Source: Bradyrhizobium sp. sBnM-33
Lineage (GTDB): Bacteria > Pseudomonadota > Alphaproteobacteria > Rhizobiales > Xanthobacteraceae
Reading direction: 5' to 3'
NCBI RefSeq assembly: GCF_032917945.1
Contig: NZ_CP136624.1
Location: forward strand, 248,001 to 312,000
Length of the DNA stretch: 64,000 nucleotides
The notes beneath the pieces are model-generated. The model searched no databases, was not told where the DNA came from, and saw only the letters and a list, made by a program, of their open reading frames with translations. Shown piece by piece: positions 19,326 through 27,652 of the stretch. The stretch's first letter is position 1. The number at the start of each line of letters is the position of its first letter. The position numbers and the translations under genes were made by a program.

Positions 19326-21107
19326 ATGATCCGGATCATTCTGTTCCTGGTGTTGATCGCGCTCGGTGCAGCGGGCGCGGCCTGGATTGCCGAGCAGAGC
19401 GGCGATGTCGTGCTGTCATGGGGCGGCTATCGCGTGCAGACCACGCTGCCGGTGTTCGTGCTGGGGCTCGGCATTGTCGTCGTCGCGGCAATGATGCTGT
19501 GGGCGATCCTGCGCGGCCTGTGGCGCACGCCGCAACGTATCCGCCGCAACCGGCGCGAACGTCGTCAGGCCCGCGGCCGGCATGCGATCACGCAAGGCCT
19601 GCTCGCGATCGGCCATGGCGATTCCGCGGCTGCCCGCATTCACGCGGATGCCGCGCGAAAGCACGCGGCGCATGATCCGCTGGCCCTGCTGCTGCATGCG
19701 CAATCGGCGCAGCTCGACGGCGACCGCGAGGGCGCGCAGCGCGCCTTCCGCACCATGGCCGAGCGTGAAGACACGCGGCTGTTGGGTCTGCGCGGCCTGT
19801 TCATCGAGGCGCAGCGCGCCGACGATCCCGTCGCCGCGGTCATGCTCGCCGAGGAGGCGCTAAAGCTGTCGCCATCGTCGTCATGGGCCTCGCACGCCGT
19901 GCTCGGCTTCTGCTGCGCCAAGGGCGACTGGGCCGGCGCGCTAAAGATCCTCGACAACAATCAGTCGGCCGGGCTGATCGACAAGGCGACCTATCGCCGG
20001 CAGCGCGGCGTGCTGCTCACTGCACGCGCGCTCGAGCTCGAAAAGGTCGATCGCGATCTGGCGCGCGAGAGCGTGATGGAAGCGGTCAAGCTGGCGCCGA
20101 CTCTGGTGCCCGCCGCGGTGCTGGCGAGCAAGTTCGAGAGCGAAGCGCACCAGGTGCGGCGTTCGATGCGTCTCGTCGAGACGGCGTGGCTGGCGCAACC
20201 GCATCCGGATCTGGCCGATGCCTATGCCCATGTGAAGTTGGGGGATTCCGCACGCCAACGGCTGGTGCGGGTCGAGACGCTGGCGGCGAAAACACCGGGC
20301 CATATCGAGGGCGCGCTGGCGATTGCGCGCGCCGCGATCGACGCCTCCGAATTTACCAAAGCGCGCGAGGCGCTGGCGCCCTTCATCGCTCAGCCGACAC
20401 AGCGCGTCGCGCTGTTGATGGCCGAGATCGAGCGCACCGAGCATGGCGATAGCGGCCGCGCGCGCGCTTGGACCTTGCGCGCGGTGCGCGCGCTGCACGA
20501 TCCGGCCTGGACCGCCGACGGTTATGTCAGCGACCGGTGGCGGCCGGTTTCCCCCGTCACCGGGCGGCTCGATGCCTTTCAATGGCAGACGCCTGTCGCG
20601 GCGCTGCCGTCTGACAAGGGCGCCGCGATTGAATCCTCCCCGTTCGAAGAAGCCATGCTGGCGACGCCGCGCCGCGCCGTCGTGATTGCGCCGCCTGGGG
20701 CCGTGGACGAGCAGCCCGCCGAGCCCACTGCTCCCGTCACGCCCGAACCGCCCGCCGCGCAGGACAATGTGCCGCCGGCGGCTGCTGGCATGGAAGCGGC
20801 TCCGGCCGAGGCCACCCGCCCGGAAGCGGTCACCGCTCCGACGCCCGAGCCAGCCCCGCCGGAGCCAGCCCCGCCGAAGCCGGCCGAGCCGGCACCAAGC
20901 CAACCGGCGCCGCTGTTCCGTTCCCGCCAGGATATTCCAAAGACGGTTCCAACCCCGATTCCCGCCGTGATCCCCCTCATTCGAGCCCCCGACGATCCTG
21001 GCATCGACGAGGACGGCCCAGCGGACGAATTCGCGGAACAAATCGCCCCGCCCAAGGCCCAGGCCGGCGGCTGGCGGGGATTTTTGTCACGATGGGGCGG
21101 CAGCTAG
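19326..21107 (+). CDS. hemY: HemY family protein (TPR-type, haem cluster)
   Basis: 593 residues from ATG 19326, 8 bp after the mitofilin stop. Two N-terminal membrane helices (about 2-20 and 37-60) enclose a short loop containing GDVVLSWGGYRVQTT, the HemY-N domain signature. TPR-like helical pairs cover about residues 80-400. The C-terminal ~170 residues are proline/alanine/glutamate rich (PEPAPPEPAPPKPAEPAPS) and probably disordered. E. coli HemY has been reported to bind ferrochelatase and the haem-biosynthesis machinery; it is not the protoporphyrinogen oxidase also called HemY in Bacillus. Confidence 0.9.
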   Translation: MIRIILFLVLIALGAAGAAWIAEQSGDVVLSWGGYRVQTTLPVFVLGLGIVVVAAMMLWAILRGLWRTPQRIRRNRRERRQARGRHAITQGLLAIGHGDSAAARIHADAARKHAAHDPLALLLHAQSAQLDGDREGAQRAFRTMAEREDTRLLGLRGLFIEAQRADDPVAAVMLAEEALKLSPSSSWASHAVLGFCCAKGDWAGALKILDNNQSAGLIDKATYRRQRGVLLTARALELEKVDRDLARESVMEAVKLAPTLVPAAVLASKFESEAHQVRRSMRLVETAWLAQPHPDLADAYAHVKLGDSARQRLVRVETLAAKTPGHIEGALAIARAAIDASEFTKAREALAPFIAQPTQRVALLMAEIERTEHGDSGRARAWTLRAVRALHDPAWTADGYVSDRWRPVSPVTGRLDAFQWQTPVAALPSDKGAAIESSPFEEAMLATPRRAVVIAPPGAVDEQPAEPTAPVTPEPPAAQDNVPPAAAGMEAAPAEATRPEAVTAPTPEPAPPEPAPPKPAEPAPSQPAPLFRSRQDIPKTVPTPIPAVIPLIRAPDDPGIDEDGPADEFAEQIAPPKAQAGGWRGFLSRWGGS

Positions 21108-21189
21108 GCCCGTTTTTCTTGCCAATCGGGGCGCTGCCCGATATCAGGTGCGGGCGTTCGCGGCTCACCCCGGAACGCCGCTTCGGTCC

Positions 21190-21265
21190 GCCGCAATAGC
21201 TCAGTTGGTAGAGCACGTCATTCGTAATGACGGGGTCACAGGTTCGAGTCCTGTTTGCGGCACCA
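21190..21265 (+). tRNA. tRNA-Thr (anticodon CGU)
   Basis: 76 nt including an encoded CCA. The acceptor stem GCCGCAA pairs with TTGCGGC, the D arm is GCTCAGTTGGTAGAGC, the anticodon arm is CGTCA-TTCGTAA-TGACG giving anticodon CGU (codon ACG), and the T arm contains GGTTCGAGTCC. It is a single tRNA with no integrase next to it. Confidence 0.97.
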
Positions 21266-21390
21266 CGCTTTTTCAGAAAATTTCCTGAACGATGGGCGCT
21301 CGTTGGCGGATGCGTTTGCGTGACCTGTCTCACATAAAGGACCGCGTGCCTGGCCTAGTCTCTGCCTCGACCTCAAGGGGAGACACCAAC

Positions 21391-21810
21391 ATGCGTAAAC
21401 TCATTCTCATCGCAGGATTCGTTCTGGCATCCGCCGCGGCTCAGGCTGGGGATCGGAGCTTGTCGCTGGGTGGCATCGAGCAGGCGCCCGCGAAGGCCGT
21501 CGATGCGCCGAAAACCGCTGAAGCCCCGCAGCCGCCGGAACCGCCGAAATATGTTGAGCGGCCGGCGATCGAGCACAAGGCTGAGACACCGAAGGCTGAG
21601 ACACTCAGGACTGACACGAACAAGACGGCCACGCCCAAGGCGGCCAGGGTATATCGGCCCGCCGCGGCTGCGTCCGTGAACGCGGCGCCCGCGAGGCCCG
21701 CGTTCCGGAGAACGGCCTCAATGTCCAGGAGTATGAAGCCGCGCCGCAAGCACCACTGGATCGAAGCGCGCATCGTCCGCGAGCTGCATCGCCACGGGAT
21801 CTATTGGTAA
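21391..21810 (+). CDS. Hypothetical exported basic protein
   Basis: 139 residues from ATG 21391, preceded by AAGGGGAGA. A signal peptide (MRKLILIAGFVLASAAAQAG) is cut after AQA. The mature part is low-complexity Pro/Glu/Lys/Ala (for example APQPPEPPKYVERP, KAETPKAETL) and ends in a strongly basic, histidine-containing tail (KPRRKHHWIEARIVRELHRHG). I recognise no domain. Similar small exported proteins are widespread in Bradyrhizobium. A strong terminator follows. Confidence 0.75.
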   Translation: MRKLILIAGFVLASAAAQAGDRSLSLGGIEQAPAKAVDAPKTAEAPQPPEPPKYVERPAIEHKAETPKAETLRTDTNKTATPKAARVYRPAAAASVNAAPARPAFRRTASMSRSMKPRRKHHWIEARIVRELHRHGIYW

Positions 21811-21822
21811 AAATGCCAAAGC

Positions 21823-21860
21823 AAAACGCGCCCTCGGGACTATTCCGAGGGCGCGCTTTT
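21823..21860. terminator. Bidirectional Rho-independent terminator
   Basis: Stem CGCGCCCTCGG / CCGAGGGCGCG with loop GACTATT (21827-21855), flanked by AAAA on the left and TTTT on the right. It serves both the exported basic protein (+) and the deacetylase gene (-). Confidence 0.92.
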
Positions 21861-21886
21861 GTTGAATGATGCCTGAGCCTGTCGGC

Positions 21887-22915
21887 TTACTGCGAAACCG
21901 TCTGCACCACGCTGCTGATCGGGCGGCTGGCGACCGCCGGCATTTTCTGGTCCTTGACCAGCATCGCGTCATATTCGGGCAGGGTTTCGAGCTGCTCCTT
22001 GGCCTTCATCTGCACGACCTTGTAGCCGCCGGCTTTGAGGCGGCGCAGCAGCGTCGGCAAGGCCTGCGCCGTGCTCTTCTGCAGATCGTGCATCAGGATG
22101 ACGCCCTTGCCCTGCTTGTCGAGCTTGGTCATGACGTTCTGGATCACCTGGTCGGGACCGGAAGACTTGAAGTCGTTGGAATCGACATCGACTGAAAACA
22201 TCGCGATGTTGCGCGTGCCGAGATAGCCGAGCGCGGCCTGCGTGTGCGCGAGCCCCGGGAAGCGGAAGAACGGCGCGGGAGCCGTGCCCAGCGCCATCTT
22301 CACGGCGCTAAAACCCTTCTCGATCTCTTCTCTCATCTGCTGCTCGGTCAGCTTTTTGCCGTCGAGATGTGTGTGCGACCAGGTGTGCGAGCCGATGGTG
22401 TGGCCGGCGGCCGCGACCTGCTTGAGAATCTCCGGATGATATGTCGTGTGCTTGCCGACCGGAAAGAACACGGCCTTGGTGCATTCATCCGATAGCGCCT
22501 TGAGCACGGCGGGCGTGGTCGGCCACGGGCCGTCGTCGAAGGTCAGCACGACCTCTTTGTCGGTCAGGAAGTCGAACTGCTTGTATTGCAGGAAGCCGAA
22601 GCCGGGGCCGCCGGTGGTGTCGATCACGACGGTACGGCTGACGCCGAGTGCGTCGGGATTGGCGCAGGCCGATCGCGCCGGCTGGGCTGCGGGAATCGGC
22701 ACGGGGGCAGGGGCCGGCTTCGAGAGAGAGGCCGTGGTCTCGACGTCGTCCCGCAGTGCGGGCCTGGCTGCGGCGGGTGCCGGCTCGGCCGCACGGGCGG
22801 CGACGGTTTGGGGTGCAGCCGCATCGGCTCGCGGCGAGGAGGTCCAGAACCAAACGCCGGTGATCACCAGCGCCGTCACTACACTGGCCAGCATCAGGCC
22901 CAACGCATTACGCAT
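21887..22915 (-). CDS. Polysaccharide deacetylase (NodB homology domain), membrane anchored
   Basis: 342 residues from ATG 22915 (352 from 22945). The N-terminal hydrophobic segment (MLASVVTALVITGVWFW) acts as an anchor and is followed by an Ala/Pro-rich linker to about residue 85. The NodB domain of carbohydrate esterase family 4 spans about 120-300 with motifs TFDDGPW (Asp127-Asp128), SHTWSHTH (metal ligands His177 and His181), RFPG, DVDSNDF and LMHD. The family removes acetyl groups from GlcNAc in peptidoglycan or exopolysaccharide, so a periplasmic role is likely; the substrate is unknown. Confidence 0.93.
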   Translation of the reverse strand: MRNALGLMLASVVTALVITGVWFWTSSPRADAAAPQTVAARAAEPAPAAARPALRDDVETTASLSKPAPAPVPIPAAQPARSACANPDALGVSRTVVIDTTGGPGFGFLQYKQFDFLTDKEVVLTFDDGPWPTTPAVLKALSDECTKAVFFPVGKHTTYHPEILKQVAAAGHTIGSHTWSHTHLDGKKLTEQQMREEIEKGFSAVKMALGTAPAPFFRFPGLAHTQAALGYLGTRNIAMFSVDVDSNDFKSSGPDQVIQNVMTKLDKQGKGVILMHDLQKSTAQALPTLLRRLKAGGYKVVQMKAKEQLETLPEYDAMLVKDQKMPAVASRPISSVVQTVSQ

Positions 22916-23002
22916 CGCTACTCTTTCCACATACTCGGGGTACACACACGCAACGGGCCATTAATGCCAACAATGTCTTAACGTCTCGCGAACAAGCGCC
23001 GG

Positions 23003-23109
23003 TTAGAGCGTTTTTCAGCGAAGTGGACACCGGTTCGCGTCAAGAAAACGCGTCAAAACAAGAATCTAGAGCCCGGTTCTGATTCAATCAGAACCGAAAA
23101 GGCTCTAGA
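23003..23109. repeat. Dispersed repeat with nested palindromes
   Basis: Begins TTAGAGCGTTTTTCAGCGAAG, continues ACCGGTTCGCGTCAAGAAAACGCG, and ends with two nested hairpins: CTAGAGCC...GGCTCTAG enclosing GGTTCTGATT-C-AATCAGAACC. A partial inverted copy lies at 23645-23704. The remainder of the 310-bp gap before 23226 should hold the promoter of the next gene; I see no clear boxes. Confidence 0.7.
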
Positions 23110-23225
23110 CGAAGGAGATGAGCGCCTTATGCGCGAGTGAGGTCAGTCACAGTCGGCCCGCAGTTCCCGGCGCATGCTCCTGACATCAACAACGGGCTCG
23201 CTTGCCGAGCCAACAGGAGCCGACA

Positions 23226-23504
23226 ATGACCGCAGTGTTCTTCAATGCCGTTCGCAAGGTCAGTCTAGTGCTGGCCTTGACCACCTCTTTCGCCGCCGCT
23301 TCCTCGACCGTGAGCTTTGCCTTCAGCTCTGAAGCGCAGCAGATGTGCACCGGCGACGCATTCCGCCTCTGCAGCTCGGAAATCCCGAATATTCCGAAGA
23401 TCACCGCTTGCATGATCAAGCATCGCGCCGACCTGAGCGCGGGCTGCCGCACCGTCATGGATCGCGATCTCGGGGCGAAGAAGGGCAAGCTCGCCGCGCA
23501 GTAA
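23226..23504 (+). CDS. Small exported four-cysteine protein (cysteine-rich-repeat type)
   Basis: 92 residues from ATG 23226. A hydrophobic signal sequence (about residues 10-35) precedes a mature part with four cysteines, Cys41, Cys49, Cys62 and Cys74, spaced C-x7-C-x12-C-x11-C. The pattern C-x3-A-x2-L-C...CMIKHRADLSAGC resembles a single unit of the Pfam cysteine-rich repeat (GLG1 type). No enzymatic motif is visible; two disulfides in the periplasm are likely. A related protein is encoded at 23745, and a terminator follows this gene, so the two are probably transcribed separately. Confidence 0.8.
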   Translation: MTAVFFNAVRKVSLVLALTTSFAAASSTVSFAFSSEAQQMCTGDAFRLCSSEIPNIPKITACMIKHRADLSAGCRTVMDRDLGAKKGKLAAQ

Positions 23505-23525
23505 CCCCTGGTCTTCGGCGGCTCC

Positions 23526-23562
23526 GAAAACGCTTGCGTCGATGCGACGCAGGCGTTTTTCG
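23526..23562 (+). terminator. Rho-independent terminator
   Basis: Stem AACGCTTGCGTCG / CGACGCAGGCGTT with loop ATG, one mismatch (T/G), followed by TTTTT. It ends the transcript of the four-cysteine protein upstream. Confidence 0.9.
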
Positions 23563-23644
23563 TTTCGCGGCGTTCACAACGCGAACGGTTGGGCCATTTG
23601 AGCGTTCACAAATGCGTGCGGCTTGGATTTTGGCGGACTGGATT

Positions 23645-23704
23645 CCTGTTTTGATGCGTTTTCTTGACGCGAACCGGTTCCAACCTCGCTCGAAAACGCT
23701 ATAG
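23645..23704. repeat. Dispersed repeat, inverted partial copy of the element at 23003
   Basis: Contains TGATGCGTTTTCTTGACGCGAACCGGT and CGAAAACGCTATAG, the reverse complement of the CTATAG/GCGTTTT and ACCGGTTCGCGTCAAGAAAACGC parts of the element at 23003-23109. The two copies bracket the four-cysteine gene. Confidence 0.65.
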
Positions 23705-23744
23705 AACGCCCTGATTGCGTTTCTCTGGTGTGAAGGCATAGCAA

Positions 23745-23966
23745 ATGACCAAGATCCTTTTCGTCATTCCCCTGATCCTGATGGCCTCAAGCGCGTCGGC
23801 GCAAACACAAAAAAAAGAGGGGCATGACGAGTGCGCGCGGGACGTCTCGCGGTATTGCCGGGCGCAGATGCAGGCTGGCGATCAGGTCATTCTCGCCTGC
23901 CTGAAGCAGAACCGCTCACGGATCAGCAAGGCCTGCCAGCAGAAGCTGACGAGCGCCGGGCAGTAG
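23745..23966 (+). CDS. Small exported four-cysteine protein, paralogue of the preceding gene
   Basis: 73 residues with a signal peptide (MTKILFVIPLILMASSASAQ). The mature part has Cys30, Cys38, Cys52 and Cys64, spaced C-x7-C-x13-C-x11-C, and reads CARDVSRYC...CLKQNRSRISKAC, which fits the GLG1-type cysteine-rich repeat better than its neighbour. The shared spacing suggests an old duplication, although overall identity is low. No known function; probably a periplasmic disulfide-stabilised protein. Confidence 0.8.
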   Translation: MTKILFVIPLILMASSASAQTQKKEGHDECARDVSRYCRAQMQAGDQVILACLKQNRSRISKACQQKLTSAGQ

Positions 23967-23982
23967 AGCCCGCAGTCGCGGC

Positions 23983-24156
23983 TTAGCCCGTGCCGTTCCC
24001 GTTGGTGCGGAGCGATTGGTAGAAATCGTAACTCAGTAGTGCCATCACCAACACGCAGATGACGATCAGCGGCACCGCCTTGATCCACCAGAGCATGATG
24101 CCGAGAAACGCGCAGACGCCGGCAACGCCGATCAGTCCGGTGATGAAATTCGTCAT
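23983..24156 (-). CDS. 57-residue hypothetical membrane protein in the amidase operon
   Basis: Starts at ATG 24156, overlapping the amidase stop by 4 bp (ATGA), and has AAGGAG upstream, so translation is probably coupled. Two hydrophobic helices (FITGLIGVAGVCAFLGIMLWWI and VPLIVICVLVMALLSYDFY) make it a two-pass or hairpin membrane peptide with a polar C-tail. It is the last gene of the TRAP/amidase unit. I do not recognise a family; it could be accessory to the transporter or simply a conserved small protein. Confidence 0.75.
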   Translation of the reverse strand: MTNFITGLIGVAGVCAFLGIMLWWIKAVPLIVICVLVMALLSYDFYQSLRTNGNGTG

Positions 24157-25562
24157 CGGCCGCTCCTTGTTTTCGCGCGACGCGCATTGGTCTTGGCACT
24201 GGTCTTGGCAGGCGCGGCTGTGCCGCGGCCGCGTTTTCCGAGAGTATTGATTAGCCAGTTGGCCGTCCGCAGGAGCCGCGCATCGTTGCCGCGGCGCCCG
24301 ACCAACTGCACGCCAATGGGCAGGCCGCTTTCCGATTGCAGCAGCGGCAGCGTCACCGCCGGCGTCCCGAGATAAGTCCACATTGAGCAGAACACGGGGT
24401 TGCCGGTACTGTCGAGGCCGCGCGGCGCCGGGCCCGGTGCAGACGGAGTCAGAATCGCGTCGTATTCGTCAAACACGCCGTCGAGCGCCGCGTTGAGCGG
24501 CGCGCTGCCGGCCAAGGCGCGGGTGTAGTCGACGGCCAAAACCTGGCGCCCGCGCTCGATCAGCGCGCGCAGCATCTTGCTCAGGGACTTGCCCCCCTGC
24601 TCGAAATCGCGATGCAGGTTGTGCGCCATCTCCACTTCCATGACAGTGCGGTGCATCTCGATGGCGCGGTCGAAGCTCGGGCCGACCTCGACTTCGGAAA
24701 CGTGCTCGCCCAGCGCCTCCACCAGTTCGGCAAACGCCTCCGTCGTCACCTGCTCGACGTGCTTCCACGCGGGCGAGCGCACGAAAGCGAACCGCGGCGG
24801 CAATGGCGGCTCGCTTGCCGCCAAGTCGACAAAGCGGGGAGGGGCAAGGGGGCGCGTATCCGGATCTTCCTCGTCGAAACCCGCAAGCGTCTGCGCCAGC
24901 AGTGCTGCGTCGTCGACCGAGCGCGCAAACACGCCGACATGATCGAGTGCCCGCGATAGCAGTAGCGCGCCGCTCCGTGGAATGAGACCGTGTGTCGGCT
25001 TGAAGCCAACCACCCCGCAGAAGGCGGCGGGGCGGATCACGGACCCGTTGGTCTGCGAGCCGATGGCGCCCGGCACCATCAGCGCCGCAACCGCCGCGGC
25101 GGAGCCCGATGACGATCCGCCCGGCGTGTGATCCGGGTTATGCGGATTTCGGGTTTTGCCCGGATTGAAATAGGCATACTCGGTCGTCACCGTCTTGCCG
25201 AGGATCACGGCTCCTGCCGCCCGCAGCCGCGCCACGGCCACTGCATCGCGGCGCGGCGTGCGTCCCGCCCACAGGCTTGATCCGAACTCCGTCGGCATGT
25301 CGCCGGTATCGAAAATGTCCTTGATGCCCAACGGCACGCCATGCAGCGGGCCTGTGGCCTTGCCTTGCTTGCGGCGGTCGTCGGCAGCCTCGGCCTGCCG
25401 CATCGCGTAGTCGCGATCGAGGAATGCCCACGCCTCGATGTCGCGATCGGCCTCGTCGATGCGTTTCAAGCAGTCGGCGACGAGCTCCACTGAGCTGAGC
25501 CGACCGTCGCGGATGCCGGCCGCCGCTTCCGCAAGCCCGAGCGCATTGAGACTCATGCGCAC
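24153..25562 (-). CDS. Amidase (amidase-signature family, GatA-like)
   Basis: 469 residues (or 467 from the ATG at 25556). The Ser-cisSer-Lys triad of the amidase-signature family is intact: Lys81 in GVPLGIKDIFDT, the cis-serine in PGGSSSGSAAAV (about Ser151), and nucleophile Ser174 in SQTNGSVIRPAA. The enzyme hydrolyses C-N amide bonds in the cytoplasm; it is not a GatCAB subunit by context, since gatB/gatC are absent. It lies 25 bp downstream of the TRAP large permease, so its substrate is probably the imported compound or a derivative. The C-terminal 25 residues are Lys/Ala/Arg rich. Confidence 0.92.
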   Translation of the reverse strand: MRMSLNALGLAEAAAGIRDGRLSSVELVADCLKRIDEADRDIEAWAFLDRDYAMRQAEAADDRRKQGKATGPLHGVPLGIKDIFDTGDMPTEFGSSLWAGRTPRRDAVAVARLRAAGAVILGKTVTTEYAYFNPGKTRNPHNPDHTPGGSSSGSAAAVAALMVPGAIGSQTNGSVIRPAAFCGVVGFKPTHGLIPRSGALLLSRALDHVGVFARSVDDAALLAQTLAGFDEEDPDTRPLAPPRFVDLAASEPPLPPRFAFVRSPAWKHVEQVTTEAFAELVEALGEHVSEVEVGPSFDRAIEMHRTVMEVEMAHNLHRDFEQGGKSLSKMLRALIERGRQVLAVDYTRALAGSAPLNAALDGVFDEYDAILTPSAPGPAPRGLDSTGNPVFCSMWTYLGTPAVTLPLLQSESGLPIGVQLVGRRGNDARLLRTANWLINTLGKRGRGTAAPAKTSAKTNARRAKTRSGR

Positions 25563-25587
25563 CCTTTCAGCGCTTTACCGGACTGGC

Positions 25588-26937
25588 TCACCGCGATCCG
25601 TAGAGATAGCTGGGCAACCACAACGCAATTTCCGGGAAGATGTAGACCAGTGCCATGGTCAAGAAGACCAGGCCGACAAAGGGAAGCGCGCCGGAGAAGA
25701 TGTCGGTGAGCTTCACCTCGGGCGGTGCCACGCCTTTCAGGTAGAAGGCGGCCATCGCAACCGGTGGCGTATTGAACGCGGTCTGCGTGTTCAGTGCGAC
25801 CAGGATGCCGAAGAAGATCGGATCGATGCCGTAGTTGGGAAGCAGCGGCAGGAAGATCGGCACGAAGATGATGATGATCTCGGTCCATTCCAGCGGCCAG
25901 CCGAGCAGAAAGATGATCACCTGAGTCAACAGCAGGAACTGGATCGGCGACAGGTTCATCGAGGCGAAGAACTGTTCGACCACCGTCTGTCCGCCAAGGA
26001 CGGCAAACACCGCGGAAAACGTCCATGAGCCGATGAAGAGGTAGCAGACCATCGCGGTCGCGCGCACGGTCAGATATACCGATTCGCGCATCATCGTATA
26101 GTTGAGCGAACGATAGGCGGCCGCCAGAACGATGCTCATGAGGGCGCCTACGGCAGCCGCCTCGGACGGCGTCGCCAGCCCGAACAGGATCGCGCCGAGC
26201 ACGGCGACGATGAGGAGCGCGAGCGGCAGGAATGATGTGGCAAGCGCCCAGATCACCGTGGAGATCGGCACGTTGGTCTGCTCGGGCGGCAGCTTCGGTG
26301 CGAGCGCGGGATTGATGATCGCGCGCGCCATCGCATAAAGGATGTAGAGCAGAGCCAGCAGGAACCCCGGAAAGAACGCGGCCGCATAAAGCTTGACCGC
26401 CGAAACGCCGGCGGTGGCCGCATAGACGATCAGGAGAATGCTCGGCGGAATCAGGATGCCGAGGCAGCCGCCGGCGCAGACCACGCCTGCCGACAGCTTG
26501 GTGTCGTAGCCGGCTCGCAGCATGGCGGGCAAAGCCAGCAGCCCCATCAGCGTGACAACGGCGCCGACGATGCCGGTGGCGGTGGCGAACATCGCGCAAG
26601 TGATCAGCGTGGCCACCGCCAGAGCGCCCGGCACGTTCTTCATCGACAGTTGCAGCGAGTAGAACAGGCGGTCGAGAATATTGGCGCGCTCGACCAGATA
26701 GCCCATGAAGAGGAACAAGGGCACCGCGACCAGCACGTCGCTGGACGTGACCTCGAACGTCTTCTGCACCAGCAGCGTGAAGATGCGGTTCTGGAAGAAC
26801 TCCTGACCGGGAGTGTAGTAGGCATAGTAGCCAAACGAGACGCCCATCGCCATCAGCGTGAAGGCGATCGGGAAGCCGAGCATGATGATGAAGATGAAAA
26901 GCCCCAGCATCAGCATGCCGAGTTGAGGGTCGGTCAT
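25588..26937 (-). CDS. dctM: TRAP transporter large permease subunit (DctM type)
   Basis: 449 residues, strongly hydrophobic with about 12 predicted helices, and the DctM signatures GFPIAFTLMAMG, VPLFLFMGYLVERAN and GGCLGILIPPSILLIVYA. It is the ion-coupled translocating subunit of a tripartite ATP-independent periplasmic transporter. Its ATG overlaps the small-permease stop (ATGA overlap), giving an operon dctP-dctQ-dctM-amidase-small membrane protein. Substrate not readable from sequence; sequence style is close to TRAP systems for C4-dicarboxylate or mannitol-like solutes and organic acids. Confidence 0.95.
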   Translation of the reverse strand: MTDPQLGMLMLGLFIFIIMLGFPIAFTLMAMGVSFGYYAYYTPGQEFFQNRIFTLLVQKTFEVTSSDVLVAVPLFLFMGYLVERANILDRLFYSLQLSMKNVPGALAVATLITCAMFATATGIVGAVVTLMGLLALPAMLRAGYDTKLSAGVVCAGGCLGILIPPSILLIVYAATAGVSAVKLYAAAFFPGFLLALLYILYAMARAIINPALAPKLPPEQTNVPISTVIWALATSFLPLALLIVAVLGAILFGLATPSEAAAVGALMSIVLAAAYRSLNYTMMRESVYLTVRATAMVCYLFIGSWTFSAVFAVLGGQTVVEQFFASMNLSPIQFLLLTQVIIFLLGWPLEWTEIIIIFVPIFLPLLPNYGIDPIFFGILVALNTQTAFNTPPVAMAAFYLKGVAPPEVKLTDIFSGALPFVGLVFLTMALVYIFPEIALWLPSYLYGSR

Positions 26938-27539
26938 GCGCCAGCTCCCTTCTCACTCGGCTCCACCGCAGCCTGCTGCTGCTGATGCTCGCGGATGATC
27001 AGGCTCTCGGTTTCCTCAACGTCGTGCAGGCGTTGTGGCCATTGGCCGGTGCGGATGCACAGCACACAGCGAATGATTTCAGCGAAGCCTTGCAGAAGCA
27101 GGAGCAGGCCCGTGATCGGGATCAGCGCCTTCAGCGGAAATACTGGCACGCCAGCCGGACTGAAGATGCTGACTTCGCGGAAGCGAACCGACATATCGGC
27201 ATAATTCCAGCCCGAATACATCAGCGCTGCGATCGCCGGCAGGAAAAACAGAATGTAGAGAACGAGGTCCATCGTCGCCTGGGTGCGCGGTGACCAGAGG
27301 CGGTAGACCACGTCGGCACGCACATGGCCGTTGCGCGAGAGCGTATAGGCGCCGGCCATCAGGAACATCGCGCCATAGGTGATGTAGCTGATGTCGAACG
27401 CCCAGGTGGTCGGCGCACGCAGCACGTAGCGCATGAACACCTCGTAGCTGACTCCGAGCGTGAGGACGAGAATCAGCCAGGCGAACGCCTTGCCGACCCA
27501 GGTGCTGAGTTCATCGATGAAAAACAGAAACTTCCTCAT
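26934..27539 (-). CDS. dctQ: TRAP transporter small permease subunit (DctQ type)
   Basis: 201 residues from ATG 27539 (MRKFLFFIDELSTWVGK). Four hydrophobic helices form the DctQ domain, with the typical VLTLGVSYEVFMRYVLRAPTTWAFDISY at the first helical pair. The C-terminal tail (EHQQQQAAVEPSEKGAGA) is polar. The upstream in-frame ATG at 27566 would add nine residues and is less likely. It overlaps dctM by 4 bp. Confidence 0.94.
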   Translation of the reverse strand: MRKFLFFIDELSTWVGKAFAWLILVLTLGVSYEVFMRYVLRAPTTWAFDISYITYGAMFLMAGAYTLSRNGHVRADVVYRLWSPRTQATMDLVLYILFFLPAIAALMYSGWNYADMSVRFREVSIFSPAGVPVFPLKALIPITGLLLLLQGFAEIIRCVLCIRTGQWPQRLHDVEETESLIIREHQQQQAAVEPSEKGAGA

Positions 27540-27652
27540 GCGAGTTGAACTCGCTGTAAATCGCACATCCGGATGTCCCCCAGTTGCTGGCTGAGCGGCG
27601 CGTCAACCGCGCCGCCCATTATTCGTACCGCCGATCAAGCGCCGCGAGCTCG

